DNA from: Arthrobacter sp. 31Y
GTDB taxonomy: Bacteria; Actinomycetota; Actinomycetes; Actinomycetales; Micrococcaceae
DNA length: 64,000 nt
Direction of reading: 5' to 3'
NCBI RefSeq assembly: GCF_000526335.1
Contig: NZ_JAFW01000001.1
Location: 4,464,001 to 4,528,000, forward strand
Shown here: piece after piece, positions 44,812-54,572 of the stretch
Layout: every line of letters begins with the position of its first letter
How positions within the stretch are numbered: the first letter of the stretch is position 1
Notes under the pieces: generated by a model
Databases searched by the model: none
What the model was told of the DNA's origin: nothing
The model's input: only the letters and a program-made list of their open reading frames with translations
Translations under genes and position numbers: made by a program

Positions 44812-47800
44812 TTACTTGATTTTGAAGTTGGCCTGCAACTGCGATCCATCGCCGGCGGTCATGGTGACCTGTATGCAGCTACCGGGTTTCTTGGGTGTTT
44901 GCCATTTCTGGAGGAATTGCCCGTCCTGGTAGCTGAGCTGGGTACCACCTGTTGTCAGGAACTCGACGTCGTCCGTTGAGATGCCGGCGCCGGGACACTG
45001 TACGGGTGTCGCTGTGAATCCCTTGACCTTAGCTGTGTCCGTGATTTCCACTCCGTGGTCGAACATTTCGAATTTCAGAGGAACGGTGCTGCCCCCCTTG
45101 ACGGTGTTCCACACGTTGTTCATATCGACGGGGGCGGTGAAACCCTTCAGTTCCCATGGTTGGGCGGCGGCTTTCCGAGTCACTTTGATGACGTAGCTGC
45201 CGAAATCGCCCGGGTACGAGCTGGCGGCGATATCGATGATGTTTTCGCCGTCTTTGAGGTTAACGGTCGTTTCCGTTGTGCCTGCTGGCATGGCGTTGCC
45301 GTTGACGTGGATCTGTTGCCCGGTCCAGCCGGCTTCCCATATCAATTTGACGGCGGTCACAGTGGATTCCAGTTCCGCGACGACTTGGTAGGACTCGTCA
45401 TCGCCCTGTCGTTCAGGCGCAAAGGCAGGCAAGAGTTCGAGACCGCCGAGCGATAGGTTTCTTAGGTGTGTGGATTGGTTCGGGTTGGTGCGTGAGATCG
45501 AGACAACGTAGCTTCTGGTTGTTCCATCCTCGGCGAGGACGACGACAGGGACGTCTGTGATGATGACAGAGTCGTCCTGTGCCCCTTCGTTCAGCGGGAC
45601 TTCCACTAAGTCACTGCTGGTTGAGGTGATGCCGTTGATGGTGACTTTGGCGAAGGCGCTGTTTGGGACTGCTTTGATGGTCACGTTCCGGGTGTACGGG
45701 TCAACTGACCCGGAGTATGACGTGCCGTCGGCCGAAGAAGTCAGCTGGACTTCGCCGTGGGCGGTCGTCGCTCCAACTGTGCTGAGCGAGGCGTCATTGA
45801 AGTCGTAGGGCGTACCGGTATTGACCCGGAAGTAGTCCACGAGCAGGTTGCCGATGTTCGAGCCGTTGATGAAGAAGCTGAAGTAGTCGAGGTCGTCCAC
45901 CAAAGTACGCAGCGGCTGGCCAGTGAGTACCGGGGTGGTCATGTTGTCGATGTAGAAGTCGAAGGTTCCGGTGTCGAGGTTGACGACGTTTCGGATGGTG
46001 TACCACTGGCCTGTTTTGTAGTCGCTGACGTTCTTGATGGAACTGGAGCCGGTGACATTGTGGGTGATGATTTTTCCGTTGGAGACGCCGAAGGTGGCAG
46101 AGGGGTTCGTCGAAGCTGCTGGGTTGGTGGGGTTCCAGCTTGATTCGGTGAAGGAGTACATGGCCAGCTGATTGGGCGTGCCGTTGGTGGAAGTGCGTTG
46201 GACCCGGGCTTCGATGGTGATGGTTCCGGTGAGGTTTTGCTCGAGTGCATTGTGCACTGCCAGGGTCGCTGAGGTGGAGCTTGTCTTGGCGATCTTAAGG
46301 TATTTGTTGCCGGCTTGGTTGGTGTCGTCTTCGACGGTGATGGTTCCGGCGGCATCGGCTGTTTTGGCGATGAGGGCGCCGTCCGCTGTACCCGTGAAGG
46401 TGCCGGTTTTTTCATCGTCGAACGTTTCGTTAAAGGCGTATTTTGTGTTGCCCGGTGTGGTGGAAAGTGCCAGGTCGACGGTAGCTGTCCGTGCGGCCTG
46501 GACGGTGACATCAGGGCGTGTTGCGGGTTCGTAGCCATTCTTGGTGGCCGTGACGGTATATCCCGTCCCAGCGGGCACGTCCGCGAAAACGTAGGCACCG
46601 GAAGCATCGCTCGTTGTGCGCTCGAGTTCCTGCGCCCCCTTGGAGATGGTGACCGTGGCGCCTGCCAAGCCGGCCCGGGAACTGCTGATCGTGCCGGTGA
46701 CGGTTCCTGTCGTGGCGGTGGTGGCTCCGAGTTTCAGTGGTGTAGTGGTGGTCTCGCCATCTGAGAGGGTCAAGGCGACAGGGACGCCGTCGTTATATCC
46801 GGCTGCGGAAGGGGTCAAGGTGTACGTGCCGGTGGCAGCTTCGATGGCGTATCGGCCCCGGCCGTCGCTTTGAGTTGCGGCCGCGCCGTAGGCGACTGTG
46901 GCTCCGGGTACCGCCTGACCGTATTCGTCCGAAATGATTCCTGTGATCACGCCGAAACCTGTGGGTGGGATATAGGAGGCCGGGCCGATGGTTGGGGGTG
47001 TGGTGGTGCTTTGACCGAAGAAGTCCGGGCCCAATGGAAGTTGGCTTCCGGGCCCATTGCCGGTGATGGTGAAACCCTTGCCAATGGTTGCGAGGTCCAC
47101 CGGGGTGCCGCCGCTGATCAGTGGCGATGTGCCGGAAACTGGCGCGGCGTTGAGGACGTTGTCGGCGGGGTTGCCTCCAAGTGCAGGGTCGGAGGTGATG
47201 GCATTGGTGTCTGCCGCGGGAGCCGTGACTTTGGGTCCGTAGTAGGCGTTGTTGCTGAAGTGGACTCCGGGGAATTCGGTGCGGAAGGCCGCGCCGCTGA
47301 CGTCTTGCCGGGTGTTGTAGAAGACGTTGTTGAATACGTAGTGCGGGTTGCTGGCCACCAGGTAGGTGCTGGCGCTGCCGGAGGATTCGAAGAAGCCTAC
47401 GGTGTTGTTCCTGTTCGGCTGCTGGGTATTGTACATCAGGTTGTTGTAGATGAGGTTGATGCCGGAATCGCCGTGGGGGTTGATGTAGTTCTTATCGACG
47501 TCCTGGATGATGTTGTACCGCACGATTGCGGTGCTGAAACTGAATCCGCACAGAAGGATGCCTTCGCCGGAGTTGTGCACGTAGTTTCCCTGGATGAGCA
47601 CATTGGAAGTGCCGCGGTCGGGGTCGATGCCGTTGGAGTCTGCGGCGTTGGCCCGCATTTCAACTTCGGCGACCTCGTTGTTCTGCACCACGATGTTGTC
47701 CGAGTAGTACATCTCAATCCCTGAAACGCCAGTGCCGTCGATCAGGTTGCCGCTGACGGTGGCCCGCTGGACGCTGGTGAGGTAGAGCGAGTCCCAGCCG

Positions 47801-48945
47801 TATTGGGTGTTTCGGTTTGTCAGGTAGTTGTCCGCGATATCGATGTTGGTGTGCGGCCGCCAGTCAGGGTCCTCAGTGATGGTTCCGTCGATCGCCGCCT
47901 TGGCAGCGGCCCGGTCACCCCAACCGGGTTTTACGTCCTTGTAGCGGTTTTCGCCCATTCCGGAGAATTGTTTGAACATCACGTTCGCGAAGGCAGTGTT
48001 GGCGATGTAGTTGTTGCGGATGGAGACGTCGGCGAATTGGGAAGGCGCTGTTGCGCTGCCTTTAAGTCCTTCGAACAGGATGCCGCCGGTCCGCTTCGAG
48101 CGGTCCAGGCCGGAGTTGCCAATGGACCACATCACGCCGCTGACATCGTGGATGAAGACATTGTGGATGTCGAAGCCGCTGAGGATCCCCGCGTTCTCGG
48201 CCTGGATGTGGATGCCTCGGAGATCACCGGTTTTGGGGTTTTCTTCGCCTGGCTTCAGCCCGTCGTTGATGCCTGGTTCGAATTTTGAGGGGTCAAATCC
48301 ATCGGTGACGTTGCTGATTTCGAGGTTTGAGATATCCCAATGCTGCTGGTTGGTCAGTTGAATGGCGTCGTTGACCACGCCTCGGCCGTTCACTTCCGGT
48401 GCTGCTCCGGTGCCGTAGCTGGAGAGGACGATGGGGCTGGCCGCCGTTCCGGACCCTTTGGGCGCGAGCAGCCAGGTCGGGTCCGAGCCGGTGACGTCGA
48501 CGGGGGCGCCGTTGTCCCACTGCGTGTAGTCGTAGGCCTCCTTTGCTACCTGCATTCCTTCGGCTGACCACGTGCTTCCGGCTTTGAGCAGGATGCGGTC
48601 ACCGGGAGCGAAGATTTTGGCGTTGACGTTTGCGAAGCTCTTCCATGGCTTTTCAATCGAGGTTCCGGCAGCATTGTCATCACCTGCGGCGGAGTCGACG
48701 AAGTATGTGGTGCCGGTGCCTCCCGGCGCCGTTCCGTCCGTGACTGCTAGCTCGTTTCCCGCCACGACACCGCGGCCCTTGGCCTGCAGTTCAGTTTTGC
48801 TGGTGTAACCGGTGAACGACGGCGGTGGGATGGTGACGTCGTCGGCCGAACCGGTCGGCGCCATGGCCACCATGCCGCTGACTGTTATGGCTGCTGCCGC
48901 TGACGCGGCCCCCAAGCTCCTGACGATCTTTGTTAGGGACTTCAT
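44812..48945 (-). CDS. Large secreted multidomain beta-helix protein
   Basis: 1377 residues from ATG 48945 with GGAGGAACA before it. Signal peptide (SLGAASAAAAITVSGMVAMA, cleavage near ADD). About 60-620: right-handed parallel beta-helix (repeated NNxxxN turns such as ISNLEISNVTDGF and VSGNLIDGTGVSGIEMYYSD), as in polysaccharide lyases. Then two carboxypeptidase-regulatory-like domains (VTGTISSSRAGLAGATVTIS), a laminin-G-like sandwich (FNETFDDEKTGTFTG), cadherin-like domains (TRSYVVSISRTNPNQSTHLR) and a C-terminal PxKF domain (GGSTVPLKFEMFDHG). No sortase motif. Likely an extracellular polysaccharide-binding or -cleaving enzyme acting on pectin-like polymers; catalytic residues not identified. 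Confidence 0.85.
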   Translation of the reverse strand: MKSLTKIVRSLGAASAAAAITVSGMVAMAPTGSADDVTIPPPSFTGYTSKTELQAKGRGVVAGNELAVTDGTAPGGTGTTYFVDSAAGDDNAAGTSIEKPWKSFANVNAKIFAPGDRILLKAGSTWSAEGMQVAKEAYDYTQWDNGAPVDVTGSDPTWLLAPKGSGTAASPIVLSSYGTGAAPEVNGRGVVNDAIQLTNQQHWDISNLEISNVTDGFDPSKFEPGINDGLKPGEENPKTGDLRGIHIQAENAGILSGFDIHNVFIHDVSGVMWSIGNSGLDRSKRTGGILFEGLKGSATAPSQFADVSIRNNYIANTAFANVMFKQFSGMGENRYKDVKPGWGDRAAAKAAIDGTITEDPDWRPHTNIDIADNYLTNRNTQYGWDSLYLTSVQRATVSGNLIDGTGVSGIEMYYSDNIVVQNNEVAEVEMRANAADSNGIDPDRGTSNVLIQGNYVHNSGEGILLCGFSFSTAIVRYNIIQDVDKNYINPHGDSGINLIYNNLMYNTQQPNRNNTVGFFESSGSASTYLVASNPHYVFNNVFYNTRQDVSGAAFRTEFPGVHFSNNAYYGPKVTAPAADTNAITSDPALGGNPADNVLNAAPVSGTSPLISGGTPVDLATIGKGFTITGNGPGSQLPLGPDFFGQSTTTPPTIGPASYIPPTGFGVITGIISDEYGQAVPGATVAYGAAATQSDGRGRYAIEAATGTYTLTPSAAGYNDGVPVALTLSDGETTTTPLKLGATTATTGTVTGTISSSRAGLAGATVTISKGAQELERTTSDASGAYVFADVPAGTGYTVTATKNGYEPATRPDVTVQAARTATVDLALSTTPGNTKYAFNETFDDEKTGTFTGTADGALIAKTADAAGTITVEDDTNQAGNKYLKIAKTSSTSATLAVHNALEQNLTGTITIEARVQRTSTNGTPNQLAMYSFTESSWNPTNPAASTNPSATFGVSNGKIITHNVTGSSSIKNVSDYKTGQWYTIRNVVNLDTGTFDFYIDNMTTPVLTGQPLRTLVDDLDYFSFFINGSNIGNLLVDYFRVNTGTPYDFNDASLSTVGATTAHGEVQLTSSADGTSYSGSVDPYTRNVTIKAVPNSAFAKVTINGITSTSSDLVEVPLNEGAQDDSVIITDVPVVVLAEDGTTRSYVVSISRTNPNQSTHLRNLSLGGLELLPAFAPERQGDDESYQVVAELESTVTAVKLIWEAGWTGQQIHVNGNAMPAGTTETTVNLKDGENIIDIAASSYPGDFGSYVIKVTRKAAAQPWELKGFTAPVDMNNVWNTVKGGSTVPLKFEMFDHGVEITDTAKVKGFTATPVQCPGAGISTDDVEFLTTGGTQLSYQDGQFLQKWQTPKKPGSCIQVTMTAGDGSQLQANFKIK

Positions 48946-49113
48946 TGTTCCTCCAGAAGAATGTGCCAAACAATCTGTTTATGTTGGGCGGGTAGGTGGT
49001 TGGCGGAGACGAACGTACGACGACGGTCGGTTACCAGCGCGCAGGGGCCTCCGCTTTGGTTTCGTTACTGAAGCGGAGGCCCGTTGTGATGCTGCGTGGG
49101 GGGTGGGTCTGGA

Positions 49114-50403
49114 TTAGGAGATTGAGTTCCTGGCTTCTTCGATGGCTTTCTTGGCTGCATCGGCCGGTGACATGCGTTCGAAGTGGACTTCTGAGGTGTA
49201 GCGGGTCAATACTTCGGTGACTGCGCTGGACCCAGCGGGAGGAACTGGGACTGCTTCGCCGAGTTCGCTCGAAATCTCGTCGATGAATTTCGCACTGGCG
49301 GCATCCGCAGGGCTGAGTTTCGGGGTGACGGCCCTTCGTACGTCGGAGTTGGCAGGAATCCCGCGATCTGCGAGCCCGATTTCGCCGGCCTTGACGTTGT
49401 TGACCAGGAAGTCGATCAGTTTCTGGGCTTCGGCGGGATGCTTGCTCCGTGAACTGGCAGACCAGAACTGGCTTGATTTGTAGTACTGCTCGGCATCGGC
49501 TGCGTTGCCCTTGATGCTTGGTGGTCGAAGGATCTCGAGGTTCTGGCCAGAGGCTTTGCTGAGCGCGGCAAGCTGATTGGACCAGTAGAAGGACATCGCG
49601 AAGCGGTTGGTGGCCAGTCCTTGCTGGTCGACCGATGCGCTGGCGTCTTCCGTCATGACGGACGCAGGCGGGACGGCTTTGGAGTCCCTTAATTTAGCCT
49701 GGTATTCAAACCAGTTTGTCAGGTCCGACTCGTCAAAGCCCAACTTTCCATCCTCGGTGAACAGGGACTTGTCGTGCTGGCGAAGCCAGAGATTGGCCTG
49801 CGCGTCGAGGCTCAACGGTCCGGAGCCGTACACATTCCCGCCATTCTTCGCAGTGATGTCCGCGGCAACCTTGTCATAGTCGTCCCATGTCCACGTCTTG
49901 TCATCAGGGAGAGCGACGCCGCCCGCGGAGAACAGTGTGGGATTCGCCAGGACTACCTGCGCGTTGATGCCACCGGTGATCCCGTACTGTTTCCCCTCTA
50001 CTTTGCCGGCATCGGCGACCGCCTGGTCAAACTTGGATTGGTCAACGTTCTTCAATTCCAAGAGCGCTCCGCGGTCCGCGTACTCACCCAAGTAGGAAGC
50101 ATCCATTTGGATGACGTCCGGCGCAGCCTGAGACGCCACTTGGGTGGCGAGCTTGTCCCAGTAGCCGGACCAGTCCCCGTACTCGCCCTCAACGTTGATG
50201 TTAGGGTTCTCGGCCTCAAATTCTTCTATGAGCTTCTGAGTCATCTTGTGACGGGAATCCGACCCCCACCAAGAGATTCTCAACGTGACGGGTCCGTCGG
50301 AGGACGTCTGGGGTGCCCCGCCCCCGCATCCAGTCAAGGAGATAGCAAGGGCAGCGGCCGCGGCCGCTAGCTTGGGCAGGGATTTTTGGGCGCGAAACAC
50401 CAT
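49114..50403 (-). CDS. Orphan sugar-binding lipoprotein, ABC family 1
   Basis: 429 residues from ATG 50403. Lipobox ALAISLTGCGGG, then an extracellular solute-binding family 1 fold (LRISWWGSDSRHKMTQKLIE, PDVIQMDASYLGEYADRGAL, NRFAMSFYWSNQLAALSK). This class works with MalF/MalG-like permeases, but none are encoded here and the next gene on the strand is the beta-helix protein 168 bases on. It may use permeases encoded elsewhere, or capture products of the beta-helix enzyme. Divergent from a LacI regulator. Confidence 0.88.
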   Translation of the reverse strand: MVFRAQKSLPKLAAAAAALAISLTGCGGGAPQTSSDGPVTLRISWWGSDSRHKMTQKLIEEFEAENPNINVEGEYGDWSGYWDKLATQVASQAAPDVIQMDASYLGEYADRGALLELKNVDQSKFDQAVADAGKVEGKQYGITGGINAQVVLANPTLFSAGGVALPDDKTWTWDDYDKVAADITAKNGGNVYGSGPLSLDAQANLWLRQHDKSLFTEDGKLGFDESDLTNWFEYQAKLRDSKAVPPASVMTEDASASVDQQGLATNRFAMSFYWSNQLAALSKASGQNLEILRPPSIKGNAADAEQYYKSSQFWSASSRSKHPAEAQKLIDFLVNNVKAGEIGLADRGIPANSDVRRAVTPKLSPADAASAKFIDEISSELGEAVPVPPAGSSAVTEVLTRYTSEVHFERMSPADAAKKAIEEARNSIS

Positions 50404-50484
50404 CGTTTGTCCTAGGTTTTGAGGGGCTGTTCGTTGTTCAGAAAGCGGTTTCTCATAGCGTAAATGTGATCCTTGATACACGTC

Positions 50485-50522
50485 AAGCGCACGTTCACTA
50501 TTTCTGGAGTGCACGTGCGCTT
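50485..50522. promoter_or_regulatory. Inverted repeat in the divergent SBP/lacI promoter region
   Basis: AAGCGCACGT (50485-50494) and ACGTGCGCTT (50513-50522), perfect 10-base arms 18 bases apart. A candidate operator of the adjacent LacI regulator; each arm plus its GTGCAC neighbour could also act as a half-site pair. Confidence 0.5.
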
Positions 50523-50615
50523 ATTCCATTTGGGGCCGATTGCACTTGATGCGCGGAAGGGCATCATCGGTGGCAGAATGTTCCTGTTGGCAAGGTATAG
50601 GGAAAGAAGAACGCC

Positions 50616-51623
50616 GTGGGGGAAGCCAAGTCCAAGCGGAGGGCAACGATCCTTGAGGTCGCTCAGTTGGCGGGGGTGTCGCACCAGACTGTGTCCCGGT
50701 ATTTTCGGTCCGACGCTGGCATGAAAGAGGCAACGCGTGAACGCATCAAGGAGGCCGTCGCAGACCTGAATTATCGACCAAATCTCGCGGCTCGAGCCAT
50801 GCGCGGCGGACGAACGGGGCGACTGGGCGTCCTTTTGCCAAGTGGAACGTCCATCAGTTCCCTGGAGGTTTTGCATGGCGCGACGGCCGCGGCACATGAT
50901 GCGGGCTTTGCAGCCGAAGTTATCTTTTTGGACGGCACCCCGGAGATGCGTAGCAACCGGGTGGTGGAGCTCGTGCACTCGGGCTTGTTTGACGGGCTGA
51001 TTTCTTTCACTTCACTGGAACTGGGCAACGAGGCGGAAGGCGGCTGCCCGATCACTGCGCTCCCTGTATACGATCATGAGCTCAGATCCATCGGTGGCCT
51101 CGCGGACGGGTCAACCATTGCCGAAATCATTACCGAGCTGGCGCACCTGGGTCACCGGAAGTTCATCCATCTTGCAGGCGACTATCGACACACGTCAGCC
51201 TGTAGCCGCAGAGAGGTCTACGAGGCCACGATTCAAGCCCTCGGCTTGGAAAGCTATGGCGTAGTGGATTGTGATTGGTCCTCAGAAGCTTCCAGGGCAG
51301 CCGTCGCAGGGCTTCCAGTCAACTGCGGGGTGACGGCGATCATTGGAGCCGACGATGTGCTCGCGGCTGGCGCCATTCGCGGTGCCCTCGACAGGGGATG
51401 GCGCGTCCCGGCCGACGTCAGTGTCACGGGATGGGACAACAATCGCGTGGCCGCCGCCATGGCTCCCTCACTCACAAGCGTGGCGGTGGACCATGAGCGT
51501 CTTGGGCAGAACGGAATGAACTCTCTGCTGGCGGTATTGCGGTCGGAGTCGCCGGGAGGGATTGAGGGGCGTCTAACGACGGTCCTCTGGCGCGAGTCAA
51601 CGGGGCCGGCAGTCATCCGCTGA
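50616..51623 (+). CDS. LacI-family transcription regulator
   Basis: 335 residues from a GTG with AAAGAAG upstream. Helix-turn-helix TILEVAQLAGVSHQTVSRYF, hinge helix YRPNLAARAMRGGRTGRLGV, then a sugar-binding core (VTAIIGADDVLAAGAIRGAL, VSVTGWDNNRVAAAMAPSLT). Typical length and intact. Likely represses the divergent sugar-binding protein and the beta-helix gene in response to a sugar. Confidence 0.9.
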   Translation: MGEAKSKRRATILEVAQLAGVSHQTVSRYFRSDAGMKEATRERIKEAVADLNYRPNLAARAMRGGRTGRLGVLLPSGTSISSLEVLHGATAAAHDAGFAAEVIFLDGTPEMRSNRVVELVHSGLFDGLISFTSLELGNEAEGGCPITALPVYDHELRSIGGLADGSTIAEIITELAHLGHRKFIHLAGDYRHTSACSRREVYEATIQALGLESYGVVDCDWSSEASRAAVAGLPVNCGVTAIIGADDVLAAGAIRGALDRGWRVPADVSVTGWDNNRVAAAMAPSLTSVAVDHERLGQNGMNSLLAVLRSESPGGIEGRLTTVLWRESTGPAVIR

Positions 51624-51939
51624 AACATGCTGAGGGATAGGAGTGCAGGAATCCCGCCGTTGTAGCATCTGGCGCCTGGTTCGTGAGGACGCGTCGGGGT
51701 GCTGCTCCGGCTATGGAGGCGACCGCCGCCAGTCGCATCCCACCTATTTTCCGCCGGTGCTCCATTGCCCTGGATGCTGCGTCAGCCACGCCAGTACGTG
51801 GAGGGCTTCCTGCCGCATTGTTATGCCCCATCGACGTTTCGTCCCGTGTTAGGCGGCTGGGTCGCCATTACGGTTAATCATTCTGAAGTCCACGGGACAG
51901 GCGCTGGCGTTTTAGGGGCCCTCTCGTCGGCTCCCGCAC
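51624..51939. other. Non-coding stretch, nothing recognised
   Basis: Lies between converging lacI and tetR genes. Short frames exist but lack protein-like features; no strong terminator seen. Confidence 0.4.
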
Positions 51940-52542
51940 TTATGCGCGGACAGTCAGGGTGCCGGCAAGGTCCACGTCGCTGCCGGATCCTGTGACGCCG
52001 GCCTGCGACAGGAGGGTGGCTCCGAAGGCTGCGCTCCAGAAGGTCCTGGTTTCCACCGGCACGGGCCGTTCAACTTCCCAGTGCCGTTGTCTCAGAAGGC
52101 GGACCAGGTAGCGCTCGGACTGCCGGAAGAGCAGATTCAGATGCTGATCCACCACCGAAGCCAGGGCCGGCCGGGACGTTCCCACCGCCAGGGCACGCAC
52201 CACCAGCGGCATTGACGGGAGCATCAGCGCCGTGCGGGCCATGTTCCTTCGAAATGACTCAGGGTTCCGCGCGCTGTGCCCGATCGCCTCAACGCGCTCC
52301 GCATCGTGGAGGAGTGCCAGGAAAGCTGCATGGATGAACAGCGAGTCTTTGGAACCAAAGTAGTAGGTCACCTGGTTGGGGAAGACCCCGGCATCGGCAG
52401 CAATCGCAGCCACACTCACCTCACCCGAAGAGTTGGCCAGATAGAGCTTGACCGCGCTGTCCAGAATCCGGCCCCTGGTCGAGTGTCCCCGGGCCTGCGA
52501 CGGGCCTCCCGGCTGTCGTTTCCCCTTGCTCCCTGTAACCAT
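51940..52542 (-). CDS. TetR-family repressor (likely of fabF)
   Basis: 200 residues. Helix-turn-helix SVAAIAADAGVFPNQVTYYF; C-terminal domain of normal size (SRPALASVVDQHLNLLFRQS). It is divergent from a FabF-type synthase, and the 65-base gap carries two ATACAA-type palindromes. Its ATG at 52542 is 9 bases from the first palindrome, consistent with autoregulation. Confidence 0.85.
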   Translation of the reverse strand: MVTGSKGKRQPGGPSQARGHSTRGRILDSAVKLYLANSSGEVSVAAIAADAGVFPNQVTYYFGSKDSLFIHAAFLALLHDAERVEAIGHSARNPESFRRNMARTALMLPSMPLVVRALAVGTSRPALASVVDQHLNLLFRQSERYLVRLLRQRHWEVERPVPVETRTFWSAAFGATLLSQAGVTGSGSDVDLAGTLTVRA

Positions 52543-52550
52543 GCAAGAAA

Positions 52551-52595
52551 TTGTACTTCATACAACTATCGAGTTATCTTGTATGTCATACAAGA
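52551..52595. promoter_or_regulatory. Two palindromic TetR operator candidates
   Basis: Site A TTGTACTTCATACAA (52551-52565, one imperfect position) and site B CTTGTATG-T-CATACAAG (52578-52594, perfect). They cover the divergent tetR/fabF promoter region. Confidence 0.75.
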
Positions 52596-52607
52596 AAAGG
52601 AGTTGCC

Positions 52608-53837
52608 GTGAGGGTACGAGATATCGCTGTGACAGGAATAGGCGCCACAACGCCCTTGGGAGGCACCGCCGACACCACGTGGGCCGCCCTCCTTGAGGGC
52701 CGTTCAGGGGTGCAGGACGTCGAGCCGGACATGTTGCAGGGCAGCGGGCTTCCCGTCACCATCGCCGCACCCATGGCCATCGACCCAGCCACCGGACTTG
52801 ACGCCGTCGAAGCCAAAAGACTGGACCGGGTTCAGCAAGCCGCACTGATTGCCGCGGCAGAAGCCTGGGCAGACGCCGGCTCGCCCCGGGTTGACGGCAC
52901 CCGGCTGGCCGTGGCGGTAGGAACGGGCGTGGGCGGAATCGGCACGCTGCTCCGGGAGGACGACACCTTGGAGAACCGCGGCCAGCGCCGGGTCTCCCCG
53001 CGGGCAGTGCCGATGCTCATGGCCAACGGACCCGCCGCGGCTGTCAGCATCCGCTACGGCGCCAAGGCCGGCTCGTACACTCCGGTCTCGGCGTGCTCCT
53101 CGGGCGCCGAATCAATCGCCCTGGCCGCCAGATTGATCCGTTCCGGCGAGGCCGATGTAGTCATTGCCGGGGGCGCTGAAGCGGCAATAACGCCCTTCAC
53201 CGTCGCCGCTTTCCTGCAAACGAGGGCGCTATCAACACTCACAGAGGACCCCGCTTCTGCATCGCGCCCGTTTGCCTCGGACCGCGATGGCTTCGTCCTG
53301 GGCGAGGGCGCGGGCATCATGGTCCTGGAAAGTGCCGAGCACGCCACAGCCCGCGGCGCCACTGTCCATGCCGTGCTGCGCGGCGTGGGCATCGCTTCGG
53401 ACGCCTTCCACATGACGGCACCAGCGGACGACGGCGAAGGCCAGATCACCGCCATCACCAAAGCCCTCGGCGACGCCGGGATGAGCCCGGCTGACGTGGG
53501 CCACGTGAACGCCCACGCAACCGGCACCACCTTGGGGGACCTGGCGGAAGCAAAAGCCATTAAGGCCATCTTCGGCGACACCATTCCGGTGACTGCCCCC
53601 AAGGCCTCCCTGGGCCACCTTTTCGGCGCCGCCGGCGCCGTCGAAGCGATCATCGCGGCCCGGAGCGTTGCACAGGGAGTCATCCCACCCACCCGTAATC
53701 TTCACCCGGGAAACGTGGACCCCGGGATCGGGCTTGACCTTGTCACCGAACAACGCCGCGGAACGCCTCCCGCAGCACTCTCCAACTCCTTCGGATTCGG
53801 CGGCCAGAATGTCAGCCTGATATTCAGCAAGAACTGA
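52608..53837 (+). CDS. fabF: Beta-ketoacyl-ACP synthase II (FabF-like)
   Basis: 409 residues from the GTG at 52608, 5 bases after AAAGGAG. The catalytic triad is clear: Cys in VSACSSGAES, His in VNAHATGTT and His in SLGHLFGAAGAVEA. The GFG loop is NSFGFGGQN near the end. It condenses acyl-ACP with malonyl-ACP in fatty-acid elongation. No other fab genes are nearby and it has its own TetR regulator, so it is likely an accessory, inducible copy, perhaps adjusting membrane lipids or making a special acyl chain. Confidence 0.92.
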   Translation: MRVRDIAVTGIGATTPLGGTADTTWAALLEGRSGVQDVEPDMLQGSGLPVTIAAPMAIDPATGLDAVEAKRLDRVQQAALIAAAEAWADAGSPRVDGTRLAVAVGTGVGGIGTLLREDDTLENRGQRRVSPRAVPMLMANGPAAAVSIRYGAKAGSYTPVSACSSGAESIALAARLIRSGEADVVIAGGAEAAITPFTVAAFLQTRALSTLTEDPASASRPFASDRDGFVLGEGAGIMVLESAEHATARGATVHAVLRGVGIASDAFHMTAPADDGEGQITAITKALGDAGMSPADVGHVNAHATGTTLGDLAEAKAIKAIFGDTIPVTAPKASLGHLFGAAGAVEAIIAARSVAQGVIPPTRNLHPGNVDPGIGLDLVTEQRRGTPPAALSNSFGFGGQNVSLIFSKN

Positions 53838-53959
53838 GCTTGCCCGGCACCGCGCTCCTGGCAGACAGGCGGGAGGATCAGGGTCCGTGAACAGTACCCA
53901 AATCGGCGGGAGGGCCTGGTGCGCGTACTGGTACACGGGTTCTCGCTTGATCTTGTTAT

Positions 53960-54240
53960 CCCTGAACAGCTGAAGCAGGTAGCACTCGAAGGACGAAGCT
54001 TTGTTATCAACGCCAACCAATATCTCGCCCGCTATTACTGCCCCCGACGTGCTTCTTATAGGCGGCGGAAGCGTCATCATTTCCCCGTTAGGGGTTGTCC
54101 TCGCCGGCCCCTTGCGTGATACCGAGGGCGTGCTTTTGGCTGAAATCGAGACCGATGAACTTGCGGGGGCCAAGTTCGACTTCGATCCGGCTGGCCACCA
54201 CACTCGGCCCGATATCTTCTCACTGCACATCGATACCGCG
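53960..54240 (+). pseudogene. Nitrilase C-terminal remnant
   Basis: In one frame KQVALEGRSFVINANQYLAR, then after a frame change GGGSVIISPLGVVLAGPLRD, EGVLLAEIETDELAGAKFDF and GHHTRPDIFSL. This is the last third of a nitrilase; the Glu-Lys-Cys catalytic part upstream is gone. Confidence 0.7.
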
Positions 54241-54315
54241 CCCAAGAAAAACACGGTCTTCAGCTCCTCCTGAGAAGGCTACAGAGCCCCTCAGCGCCAT
54301 CAGCACGCAGCGGGG

Positions 54316-54572
54316 GCGGGTGGAGATGCCTGCCGAAGGCATCGTGGTGGCGGATACCGTGGGGGCGCGGGACTCGTTCATGGCAGGGCTCATCTCGGGC
54401 CTGGCCCAATAGGCACCCTCGGCGGGGGCAGGGAGAAGCTGAACGCCTTATCCGAGGACGAGCTGTTCTGGTGGGGCGAAGTATGCCAATCGTGCTGCTG
54501 CCATCACCTGCTCGCGGACAGGCGCCAATCCGCCAACGACGCCAGAGCTTGGGCTGCTGATTTGCTTAGGTG
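54316..54572 (+). pseudogene. PfkB-family sugar kinase C-terminal remnant
   Basis: GIVVADTVGARDSFMAGLIS is the PfkB anion-hole motif, with GAGDS altered to GARDS. Continuing across frames gives REKLNALSEDEL and YANRAAAITCSRTGANPPTT, the usual end of fructokinase-like PfkB proteins. The N-terminal part and frame are lost. Confidence 0.65.
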
